From Thermoplasmatota archaeon (lineage in GTDB: Archaea > Thermoplasmatota > Thermoplasmata > Thermoplasmatales > GCA-001856825), in the NCBI GenBank assembly GCA_023379555.1, contig JAMCQR010000040.1, forward strand, positions 1 to 27,196: a stretch of DNA of 27,196 nt, in the 5' to 3' direction. How positions within the stretch are numbered: the stretch's first letter is position 1; each line of letters starts with the position of its first letter. Below, in pieces: positions 8,394 to 15,430 of this stretch. The position numbers and the translations under genes were made by a program. Below the pieces are notes generated by a model, which saw nothing but the letters and a program-made list of their open reading frames with translations, ran no database searches and was not told the DNA's origin.

Positions 8394-10238
8394 ATGAGTT
8401 CTGAAAAATCTAGGAACAAGGAAATTAAAAATTCGAAGAAGCTCTTGGCGATAGGGATCATCGCTGTTGTTGTGTTGATGTCTTTTGCAACACTCTTCAA
8501 TTTTGCAGCAGCTTCTTCAGGACCTTCGGGAACGTATATCTGGGGAACTCCAGTATCTACAACGGTAACGGATCTCAATCCCCTAACGGCACAAAATCTC
8601 GGTGCAGAAGCAACGGCAATTATGTATCCAAGTCTTCTTTATGCTCTGTCAAACGGAACGCTATTACCTTGGTTGGCTACTAGCTATTCAATAGCTTCAA
8701 ATGGAACGCAGTACACCTTTAACCTGGCTACAAACGCAACCTGGGAAAATGGCACAACAGTTGCAGGTCCTATAACGGCAAGCGACGTTGCATTCACCTT
8801 TGATGTTCTGAAAGCCAACTCTACGCTAGATGGATTCGGAGTCGACCCTTACGTAAAGTCTGTTGTTGCGGTAAACAATGATACAGTGGTGTTCAACCTT
8901 AACTCTTCTTCGGTAATGATGCTCACCTTCCTAGGAACACAAGTAATTATTCCGGCCGCGTGGAGCTCAGCTGTTGGAGGAAATCTATCGGCAATCGGAG
9001 GATATGACAATTTGAATACTCCCCATCAACTTCAGGCAGGACCTTTCATACTGCAATCTGCAAGCGAGTCAGCAATGAACTTCGTTGCAAACACTCACTT
9101 TTGGAAAGGAACACCCCACGTCGAGAACTTGGTTGTCTCTCCATTCAAATCTACTTCTGCAATGACGCTTTCCTTCGAGAGTGGAACTATCAACGCGGAA
9201 TATCCTGCAATAAGTGACTATGCAGCACTGAAGAATGCGCCGAATGTCGTTAACGTGATATACAAGGAACCATGGTCATACTACCTCTGGTTCAACACTC
9301 AGATAGCACCGTTTAACAATACACACTTCAGGATAGGATTGGCTGAAGCAATCAATAAGACGGAAATATTGCAAAAAGCAGAGGATGGAATAGCCGGAAA
9401 TGGATCATTCGGAGGAGAACCATGGACCAACCTGTCTTGGTGGGCACCCAACTTGCCCTACTACCACTATAACCTGACAAACGCAACTGCACAATTTGAA
9501 GCGGCAGGGTTAGTGAAAATAGGTGGATTCTGGGCTTATGGGAACAATAACACGACGGTTCAACTGCACATAACAGATCCTCCTGTTTCTGACTGGACCA
9601 CCGCAGCTTCTCTTATTACGAACGATCTGAGTCTTGCAGGTTTCGAAGTGACGGAATCTGTAGTACCTTTCGGCAGTTGGGCAACTGATATGTTCCAAAG
9701 CAACCTCTCCAAGGCAACAGGCTACATGAGCTACTTTGGCGCAACACCTTCGTACTCTAACCCATGGTACGTCCTACAAGACTTGTACTCCCCCAACAGC
9801 TTCTGGGACGGATACATTTCACACTGGAGCAATTCAACGGTAAACACAATTCTCAATGAGACAGCAACAGAAGTGTCGAACTCATCCCAAATGTTGAACA
9901 ATCTCTTTGCTGCGCAGAGAATCATAGCCGCCCAGGTACCGATGGTGCTGATAGGAGATGTTGGAAACTACTATGCTTACAATAGCCAGAAGGTCACCGG
10001 ATTCGTTGCAACTGAGCCTCCTGATGGACAATACAACTTGTTGAGGATATCCGTTCCTTCAACAACTACCACCACTCCAACTTCTACACCAATAGCAGCC
10101 TGGATATATGCCGTGATTGCAGTAGTTGTGCTGATCATCATAATTGTCCCAGTTGCGCTCGTGATGTCGAAGAGAGGAAAGGCAAAGAAGGAAGCAGAGA
10201 CCACTCCGCCATCCGAAGAACCTCAGAACAAAACCTGA
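8394..10238 (+). CDS. Membrane-anchored peptide-binding protein of the Dpp/Opp ABC transporter (SBP family 5)
   Basis: A 614-aa extracellular binding protein. A positively charged N-terminus is followed by a hydrophobic segment (about 16-41) acting as signal or anchor. The mature domain shows SBP_bac_5 features: TYIWGTPVSTTVTDLNPL, DVAFTFDVLKAN, YLWFNTQ and HFRIGLAEAINKTEIL. The end has a Ser/Thr/Pro-rich linker (about 553-567), a membrane helix (568-590) and a Lys-rich cytoplasmic tail, an archaeal arrangement. Many N-x-S/T sequons suggest surface N-glycosylation. It is divergent from dppBCDF and almost certainly feeds that transporter. Peptides, murein peptides or muropeptides are possible ligands; the sequence alone does not decide. 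Confidence 0.92.
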   Translation: MSSEKSRNKEIKNSKKLLAIGIIAVVVLMSFATLFNFAAASSGPSGTYIWGTPVSTTVTDLNPLTAQNLGAEATAIMYPSLLYALSNGTLLPWLATSYSIASNGTQYTFNLATNATWENGTTVAGPITASDVAFTFDVLKANSTLDGFGVDPYVKSVVAVNNDTVVFNLNSSSVMMLTFLGTQVIIPAAWSSAVGGNLSAIGGYDNLNTPHQLQAGPFILQSASESAMNFVANTHFWKGTPHVENLVVSPFKSTSAMTLSFESGTINAEYPAISDYAALKNAPNVVNVIYKEPWSYYLWFNTQIAPFNNTHFRIGLAEAINKTEILQKAEDGIAGNGSFGGEPWTNLSWWAPNLPYYHYNLTNATAQFEAAGLVKIGGFWAYGNNNTTVQLHITDPPVSDWTTAASLITNDLSLAGFEVTESVVPFGSWATDMFQSNLSKATGYMSYFGATPSYSNPWYVLQDLYSPNSFWDGYISHWSNSTVNTILNETATEVSNSSQMLNNLFAAQRIIAAQVPMVLIGDVGNYYAYNSQKVTGFVATEPPDGQYNLLRISVPSTTTTTPTSTPIAAWIYAVIAVVVLIIIIVPVALVMSKRGKAKKEAETTPPSEEPQNKT

Positions 10239-10251
10239 CGGTCATCGTTTA

Positions 10252-10280
10252 AACTTTTTTTTTATTTTTCTCTCTTACTT
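10252..10280 (+). terminator. T-rich terminator after the binding-protein gene
   Basis: A run of nine T, then further T-rich sequence, begins about 14 bp after the stop codon at 10238. This is the usual archaeal intrinsic terminator form, with no hairpin needed. It separates the convergent namZ gene. Confidence 0.6.
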
Positions 10281-10314
10281 TTTGAATGTTTTTCCGATTG
10301 CTTTTGCCAGAATT

Positions 10315-11532
10315 TTATCTGTATAGCAAGTATTCATCACGTCTTTTCTTGAATTCCGATTCATCGGCCGCAAGTCTGTCCCATAGGGTGTCAAGATCAC
10401 CACTAAGCAGTTTACTCCTGACGTAGGAATTTCCGGTTACTCTGTCAAAATATTTTTCATAAAAGTCAAATTCTCCACCTTCGTTTTTTATGATCCAGTC
10501 AAGAAGCTTCAAACTGAACCTGAAGGGCTTAAACTTCGTCCTATCGGTCACGTGTATTTCGATGCCATAGCAGTGTTCAGTGCTATACTTTGAGAACGTC
10601 GGGGTGAATCTTATTTCGTTTACTTTTACCCCCTCCAGTTTCAGCGCGTTGATATCTCTTGCAAATTTGTAGCCGTCTATCCAAGGTGCTCCGATGATTT
10701 CAAATGGCCTTGTCGTACCCCTTCCTTCAGAAACATTTGTTCCTTCAAACATCACCTGTCCGGGATAAACTGTTGCAGTAGCCAACGAGGGCATATTTGG
10801 AGAAGGTAATATCCATGGCCATCCAGTCTGGTCAAACCACATCCTACTCCTCCAGTCTCTTAGTCGTGATACTTTCAAATTCACGTTGCCGCTAAAAAGC
10901 TCCTCATTGAACATTCTTGCCAGTTCTCCGAGCGTCATTCCGTGTCTCATCGTTATGGAGTATGATCCGATGAATGACCTGTATTTGGGATAATCAAGTA
11001 CTGGACCTTCAAAATCTATACCGTTGATGGGATTTGGCCTATCCAGAACGAGGAATTCTATCCCCTTTCTGGCGCAGGTGTACATTGCATTAGCCATAGA
11101 AGAGATGTGGGTGTAAACCCTGGTTCCGATATCCTGAATATCCAACACTACTGTATCCAGCTCATCCGCAATTTCCTCTGGTATGAATTTTCCATCATCC
11201 TTGATGTCAAAAGACCTCATTTTCTCATCCAGGTCCTGCGATTTGTATTTCAAGCTTCCTTTCCCCCTCCTGTAGATACTGCGTATCTCTATCCCAAGAT
11301 TCTTATCGTAATAGGAGTCCACTGCTTCTCCAGCTTGTTCATTTAGGTGGAACCCGTGCTCTGGCGAGAAAAGAGTGGCTAACTTGATACCGAGCGCCCT
11401 CCTAAAATAGTCAGCAGTGTATTCAAAATCTCTAGTGATTCCTGTGCGATTTGTAATAAGTCCAACTCTCTTTTTCTTGAGGTCATTAATAACTTCTCTT
11501 CCCAAGTTTTCCAATCCAATCTTTACTGGCAC
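10315..11532 (-). CDS. namZ: Exo-beta-N-acetylmuramidase (GH171, DUF1343)
   Basis: About 405 aa if started at the GTG at 11532 (MPVKIGLENL, the usual family start); the frame stays open to a TTG at 11550. In B. subtilis, NamZ (YbbC) removes MurNAc from the non-reducing end of peptide-free murein chains. Family blocks in order: VGLITNRTG (23-31), LFSPEHGF (54-61), DIQDIGTRVYT (131-141), LDRPNPI (163-169), PSPNMP (243-248) and SEGRGTTRPFE (268-278). No signal peptide is present, unlike secreted bacterial NamZ, so it should act on imported fragments. It is divergent from the kinase gene, and a TATA-like CTTTAGTG lies about 25 bp before the GTG. Recognition of the family is secure; substrate in this organism is inferred. 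Confidence 0.92.
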   Translation of the reverse strand: MPVKIGLENLGREVINDLKKKRVGLITNRTGITRDFEYTADYFRRALGIKLATLFSPEHGFHLNEQAGEAVDSYYDKNLGIEIRSIYRRGKGSLKYKSQDLDEKMRSFDIKDDGKFIPEEIADELDTVVLDIQDIGTRVYTHISSMANAMYTCARKGIEFLVLDRPNPINGIDFEGPVLDYPKYRSFIGSYSITMRHGMTLGELARMFNEELFSGNVNLKVSRLRDWRSRMWFDQTGWPWILPSPNMPSLATATVYPGQVMFEGTNVSEGRGTTRPFEIIGAPWIDGYKFARDINALKLEGVKVNEIRFTPTFSKYSTEHCYGIEIHVTDRTKFKPFRFSLKLLDWIIKNEGGEFDFYEKYFDRVTGNSYVRSKLLSGDLDTLWDRLAADESEFKKRRDEYLLYR

Positions 11533-11602
11533 TATTTGGTAAAAACTCAAGACACTAAAGTCTTTTGGAGAATCGAAGAACGATTAGATGAGCGAAAATC
11601 CT

Positions 11603-11694
11603 TTAAACATTCTAAAAGGATTAGAATCAGCATCCTATGACGGTAAGTGGAAATTCTATCTGTAGATGGTGGTGCAACCAAAACCATAGCGGTA
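11603..11694 (+). repeat. 92-bp direct repeat, copy 1 (promoter and first 16 codons of the kinase gene)
   Basis: Identical base for base to 11732-11823, offset 129 bp. It contains an operator-like palindrome, the GTG start context and the codons for the DGGATKT phosphate-binding motif. The 37 bp between the copies (11695-11731) belong to neither copy and include the perfect 10-bp palindrome GGGAATTCCC at 11711-11720. Confidence 0.95.
11609..11627. promoter_or_regulatory. Operator-like palindrome, copy 1
   Basis: ATTCTAA-AAGGA-TTAGAAT, perfect 7-bp arms with a 5-bp spacer, in the namZ/kinase intergenic region. It has the form of a dimeric helix-turn-helix regulator site. The regulator is unknown, and no regulator gene is encoded in the island. 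Confidence 0.5.
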
Positions 11695-11769
11695 CCCTAT
11701 CTTGCGAAAGGGGAATTCCCGCCCACAAATGTTAAACATTCTAAAAGGATTAGAATCAGCATCCTATGA
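11647..11769 (+). pseudogene. Duplicated 5' fragment of the kinase gene
   Basis: It starts with the same GTG and the same first 16 codons as the intact kinase gene, then runs through the 37-bp spacer and into copy 2 of the repeat, stopping at TGA after 40 codons. It retains DGGATKT but nothing else of the enzyme. It is a by-product of the 92-bp duplication, probably without function as a protein; an upstream-ORF effect on kinase expression is possible. Confidence 0.7.
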
Positions 11770-11823
11770 CGGTAAGTGGAAATTCTATCTGTAGATGGTG
11801 GTGCAACCAAAACCATAGCGGTA
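11732..11823 (+). repeat. 92-bp direct repeat, copy 2 (belongs to the intact kinase gene)
   Basis: Identical to 11603-11694. This copy continues into the complete kinase reading frame, so it is probably the original and copy 1 the duplicate, unless the repeat is an assembly or cloning artefact. Confidence 0.95.
11738..11756. promoter_or_regulatory. Operator-like palindrome, copy 2, over the kinase core promoter
   Basis: The same ATTCTAA-AAGGA-TTAGAAT palindrome as at 11609, at -38 to -20 from the kinase GTG. It overlaps the position of the TATA element, where a bound repressor would block TBP/TFB. TTAAACATT just upstream is the best TATA candidate. Confidence 0.5.
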
Positions 11824-12792
11824 GTTTATAACGAGGACAGAACAATACTAGGCGTAGGAGTATCCGGTTCAACCAATTTCAGGAACGTAGGCATTTCGAC
11901 ATTCAAACGCAATATGCTCACCGCCATTAAAAAAGCAGAAGAGAATGCACATGTGAATAGGATAGATGAATACACATTTGCTTTGGCGGGGATGAAGGAT
12001 TCCAAAAAGTCCTCGGACAAAATTATGACAATTCTGAATAAGATCATACCTAATTCAAAAATATCGTATTACAATGACGGAGAAGCTGGATTTTATTCAA
12101 GATTTCCAGAAGGTAAAGGGATCGTAGTGGCACCTGGAACTGGAATGGTTGCGTACGGAATGTACAATGGCAAAAAGGAGAGGTCCTCTGGGTGGGGTTG
12201 GTTTCTTGACGATGAAGGGAGTGCTTTCAACATAGGAATGAAGGCTCTCAGGGAAACTACCAAGTCCATGGACGGGAGGGACGAGAGATCTCCTAAATTT
12301 AAAGAATTTGTCAGGAATTATTATGGCCTTTCTGCAGACAGAGACTTAATAAATATAATACACAAGTCCAAATTCGATATTAGGGGAATAGCCCTCCTCG
12401 CTAAGTTTGTTTCTGGCTTTGCTGCTGAAGGAGATGTTGTAGCTAAGGAAATAATGAACGATGCATCTGCGGAAACTGCCAACGCAGCAATATCTCTATA
12501 TAAAAGACTGGGTAAACCAGAAGATATTGCGATTAGCGGATATGGGGGTGTATTGCGAGCAGGGGAATGGTACTGGAACCTGATAAAGAAAAGAATAGAT
12601 GACAATATAGGCAAGAGGAAGTACAAGGTCCCACTGTACGGCTACGAAGCGATCATTGGTTCCATAGTTATGAGATCCATCTCTTTGGGTTTCAAAATAG
12701 GGGACGACGAAATAAATTCCCTTAGGAATCAACTGACAAAATTCATCGTTAATTTGAACATTGAAGACAGAAGGGAATATCTTCTGTTATGA
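11776..12792 (+). CDS. N-acetylmuramic acid/N-acetylglucosamine kinase (BadF/BadG/BcrA/BcrD ATPase family, MurK-like)
   Basis: A 338-aa actin-fold sugar kinase beginning with GTG. The phosphate-1 loop is DGGATKT (7-13), the likely catalytic Asp is in YNDGEAGFY (D101), phosphate-2 is APGTGMVAYG (119-128), and SGWGWFLDDEGSAFNIG (138-154) is characteristic of the GlcNAc/MurNAc kinase branch; SGYGGVLR is the adenosine-side motif. The enzyme would phosphorylate MurNAc (and perhaps GlcNAc) at O6, giving the MurQ substrate. That step is needed because no PTS (MurP) is seen and uptake appears to be by ABC transport. Divergent from namZ, convergent with nagZ (32 bp gap). The 5' end and promoter are duplicated upstream. 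GlcNAc-only kinase is the main alternative. Confidence 0.88.
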   Translation: MEILSVDGGATKTIAVVYNEDRTILGVGVSGSTNFRNVGISTFKRNMLTAIKKAEENAHVNRIDEYTFALAGMKDSKKSSDKIMTILNKIIPNSKISYYNDGEAGFYSRFPEGKGIVVAPGTGMVAYGMYNGKKERSSGWGWFLDDEGSAFNIGMKALRETTKSMDGRDERSPKFKEFVRNYYGLSADRDLINIIHKSKFDIRGIALLAKFVSGFAAEGDVVAKEIMNDASAETANAAISLYKRLGKPEDIAISGYGGVLRAGEWYWNLIKKRIDDNIGKRKYKVPLYGYEAIIGSIVMRSISLGFKIGDDEINSLRNQLTKFIVNLNIEDRREYLLL

Positions 12793-12824
12793 TCATGTGC
12801 GATTAACCATTCTTACCTTTCCAT

Positions 12825-14231
12825 TCACATGGGGGGCTCATACAGACCAAGTATGGAGTAGACTGCAGTAATGATACTTTCATATTTTTCACTATATGAG
12901 GCAATGTACCCCACCTGAGTATCAATTAGTTCCCTATCGTTAGGAATGCCAACAGAGACAAAGCAGCAGTTGTTGTTTTTTGCTAATTGGTTAATTCTCT
13001 TCCAATTACCATTTAGATGGAGGTTCTTTCCAAAGAATATTATTTCTTCGTTCGAAAAATTCCATTCGTCATCGATATACTTGACGTGACACTCAATTCC
13101 CAAGCTCGTCAAATGATTGCACATGTTGTTATACATGTTGTAGGGCCACTCTTTAACGTCACCGCTTGATCTCAGTGGAACTATTGCAAGTCTACTGTCT
13201 GCCCTCAAATTCTTCTTTCTTAACCATCTCACAGCTTGGACTGAGATCCAGTTCATAATCTCACTTGGAGGTTTAAAAGTTCCAACAGCATGAGACCTCA
13301 GATTTTCAATTCTTCTGGACCTATCTTGTGCGCCTTCCCTGGCAACACTTTCTAGGGAATCGTACACTTCTAGGGCCAATTCTGGATCAACGCACTCGAG
13401 AATGTCTGCCCCTGCACTATATGCCAGTTTTGTAAACTCTGATGCGGAATAGTTGGACGTTATTGCTTTCATATCCAATGAATCTGTGATTATGACACTT
13501 TTAAAATTCAGGTCGTTTCTAAGACGGCTGATTATGTTTTTAGAGAGCGAGGCAGGAAAATCTGAATCTAGTTTATCAAACTTAACGTGGGACACCATAA
13601 TGCTCTTCACTCCTGCACGAATTGCTCTCGAAAATGGTTTGCTGCTTTCCATGACAGACTCCTCATCTCTCGAGTCTACTGGCAGCTTAAGGTGTGAATC
13701 TTCTTTTACAAATCCGTGGCCTGGAAAGTGTTTCGCAGTGGCTGAAACACCAGCAGACTGAATTCCCTCTATGTAGCTATCTCCTAAGTCGGAAACTAAA
13801 TCAGGATCTGATCCGAATGATCTCTCCATCACTATAGGATTGTCGTGATTAGAAAATGTATCTAGAACAGGTGCGAGATTCCATTCAATCCCGAGTGAAT
13901 ATAATTGGTAACCGGTTAGCATGCCTGAGTATCTGGAAACGGCTTTACTGCCCAAAACTCCGAGTGCGTAGTTACTTGGCAAATAATCCAGATCTCGAAT
14001 TCTGACAACATTCCCACCCTCTTGATCGATTGCGATCAAAGGTCTCGCAATTTTTAATTCTTTGTCATATATCTCAAAAATCCATTTGATTAGCTCTCTT
14101 ATTGAATCTAATCCCGTGAAGTCTCTTCCCATCAAGATTATCGAGCCGGGTTTGATCTTGTTGATAATATTCCTCGAACGGACCCTGTCCATCCCATATA
14201 TACCAGTCTGCAAGAACAAGCCTGTCCTCAT
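12825..14231 (-). CDS. nagZ: Beta-N-acetylhexosaminidase (GH3)
   Basis: 468 aa from the ATG at 14231 (the frame extends two codons to a TTG). NagZ removes GlcNAc from the non-reducing end of GlcNAc-MurNAc fragments. AIDQEGG (67-73) is the substrate-binding Asp segment, KHFPGHG (167-173) the family signature, D178/H180 in EDSH the His-Asp acid/base dyad, and D250 in IITDSLDMKA the nucleophile. A second C-terminal domain of about 130 residues, with VSVGIPNDRELIDTQVG, resembles the two-domain Gram-positive NagZ rather than the short E. coli form. No signal peptide. It shares a symmetric promoter with the divergent epimerase gene. Confidence 0.93.
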   Translation of the reverse strand: MRTGLFLQTGIYGMDRVRSRNIINKIKPGSIILMGRDFTGLDSIRELIKWIFEIYDKELKIARPLIAIDQEGGNVVRIRDLDYLPSNYALGVLGSKAVSRYSGMLTGYQLYSLGIEWNLAPVLDTFSNHDNPIVMERSFGSDPDLVSDLGDSYIEGIQSAGVSATAKHFPGHGFVKEDSHLKLPVDSRDEESVMESSKPFSRAIRAGVKSIMVSHVKFDKLDSDFPASLSKNIISRLRNDLNFKSVIITDSLDMKAITSNYSASEFTKLAYSAGADILECVDPELALEVYDSLESVAREGAQDRSRRIENLRSHAVGTFKPPSEIMNWISVQAVRWLRKKNLRADSRLAIVPLRSSGDVKEWPYNMYNNMCNHLTSLGIECHVKYIDDEWNFSNEEIIFFGKNLHLNGNWKRINQLAKNNNCCFVSVGIPNDRELIDTQVGYIASYSEKYESIITAVYSILGLYEPPM

Positions 14232-14282
14232 AATCAAACATTCGGTACTGTTATTTAATTTAATAGTAAAATCAAATTCTCT
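14232..14282. promoter_or_regulatory. Symmetric bidirectional promoter between nagZ and the epimerase gene
   Basis: The 51-bp gap has a single AT-rich core, TTATTTAATTTAATAG at 14251-14266. Its position 14257 is 26 bp from both start codons (14231 on minus, 14283 on plus). One near-palindromic TATA element could therefore drive two leaderless transcripts in opposite directions, making the two genes compete or be co-regulated. Confidence 0.55.
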
Positions 14283-15383
14283 ATGCTGAACTTAATTATC
14301 CGGAAAGCATTTCTGAGCATGATCTCCTCAATTGAATACAAGAAGATCGAGATAGCGATGAAAAAACCCTTCGTCATTGCTATTGGAAGTACGGATGTTT
14401 ATGAAGGATATATCGTAAGAGTCAAGACAAAGGATGGATACGAAGGCATTGGCGAAGCTGTACCAACTCCGCACATAATGGGTGATTCTATGGGTTCAGT
14501 CGAAAATGAACTGAACATTTTCTCAAAGAAACTGATAGGCCTCGACATCAGCCCTGAGAGAACTAACGAAAAAATGATTTCTCTGGCCAGAGATTCCAAA
14601 TCAAGCAGGGCTGCAGTCGATATGGCTATCTGGGACATTATTGGTAAAAAAGCTAATCTACCGATTCACTCCATCCTGGGAAACTACAGACCTGATGCTG
14701 AGACAAGCTACACCGTTGATCTTGTGGAGCCTGAAATTGCAGCAAACCAGGCAGTTGAGCTATTGAATGAGGGAGTTACAGTTTTCAAGATCAAACTTGG
14801 TTCTGGAATCGAGAAAGACTATTCAAGAGTGGAAAAAGTGAGGAAGACAATAGGCGACGACAAGCAGTTATATGTTGACTTCAATCAATCTTACACTGCA
14901 AAGAAGGCGATTGCACTCTCAGAAAAGATATCGAGATTCAATATCGAATTCCTAGAGCAACCAGTTCCGGCAGATGATGTGAAGGCGCTCAGATTCGTGA
15001 AGGACCATACGACGATACCCGTGATGGCGGACGAAGCAGTCAAATCCCCACAGGATGCAGTCAGAGTTATACAGAACGAAGCAGCTGACATGATCAATCT
15101 GAAGCTCATGAAATCCGGGGGCATAACTGACGGAATTGCCATCATAAAGACGTGTCAGTCTTTCAGAATTCCGGTTATGATTGGGTGTATGGTAGAGACT
15201 AGACTTGCCAACACCGCTGGATTACACATCGGCCTTTCGTACCCTGCAGTCAAGTACACTGATCTGGATGGATTTTCGAGCCTCAAGGAGGACATCGTCA
15301 CCGGTGGACTCGTCTTTAAGAACGGAAAGAACTACCTCCAGGATGGACCTGGTCTCGGAGTGAATCTGATAAAAGGATTCTAA
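14283..15383 (+). CDS. L-Ala-D/L-Glu-type dipeptide epimerase (enolase superfamily)
   Basis: A 366-aa member of the muconate-lactonizing subgroup. Acid/base KxK is K169/K171 in FKIKLG; metal ligands are D199 (YVDFNQ), E225 (EFLEQP) and D250 (MADEA); the second base is K274 (INLKLMKSGG). The DxD motif D327/D329 in YTDLDG corresponds to the aspartates that bind the dipeptide amino group in B. subtilis YkfB, so a dipeptide substrate is well supported. In murein-peptide use the enzyme turns L-Ala-D-Glu into L-Ala-L-Glu for ordinary peptidases. The ATG at 14283 fits the shared TATA element; ATG 14319 (residue 13) would give a more usual N-terminus. Specificity for Ala-Glu is inferred from context. 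Confidence 0.87.
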   Translation: MLNLIIRKAFLSMISSIEYKKIEIAMKKPFVIAIGSTDVYEGYIVRVKTKDGYEGIGEAVPTPHIMGDSMGSVENELNIFSKKLIGLDISPERTNEKMISLARDSKSSRAAVDMAIWDIIGKKANLPIHSILGNYRPDAETSYTVDLVEPEIAANQAVELLNEGVTVFKIKLGSGIEKDYSRVEKVRKTIGDDKQLYVDFNQSYTAKKAIALSEKISRFNIEFLEQPVPADDVKALRFVKDHTTIPVMADEAVKSPQDAVRVIQNEAADMINLKLMKSGGITDGIAIIKTCQSFRIPVMIGCMVETRLANTAGLHIGLSYPAVKYTDLDGFSSLKEDIVTGGLVFKNGKNYLQDGPGLGVNLIKGF

Positions 15384-15400
15384 GCCATTGCTCAAGAAGA

Positions 15401-15410
15401 GATATTAATC
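15401..15410 (+). promoter_or_regulatory. TATA element of the S13 peptidase gene
   Basis: GATATTAATC is centred about 26 bp before the ATG at 15431 in the 47-bp gap after the epimerase gene. It suggests a separate leaderless transcript in addition to any read-through. Confidence 0.5.
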
Positions 15411-15430
15411 TCCACCGTATCGGTTTTAAA

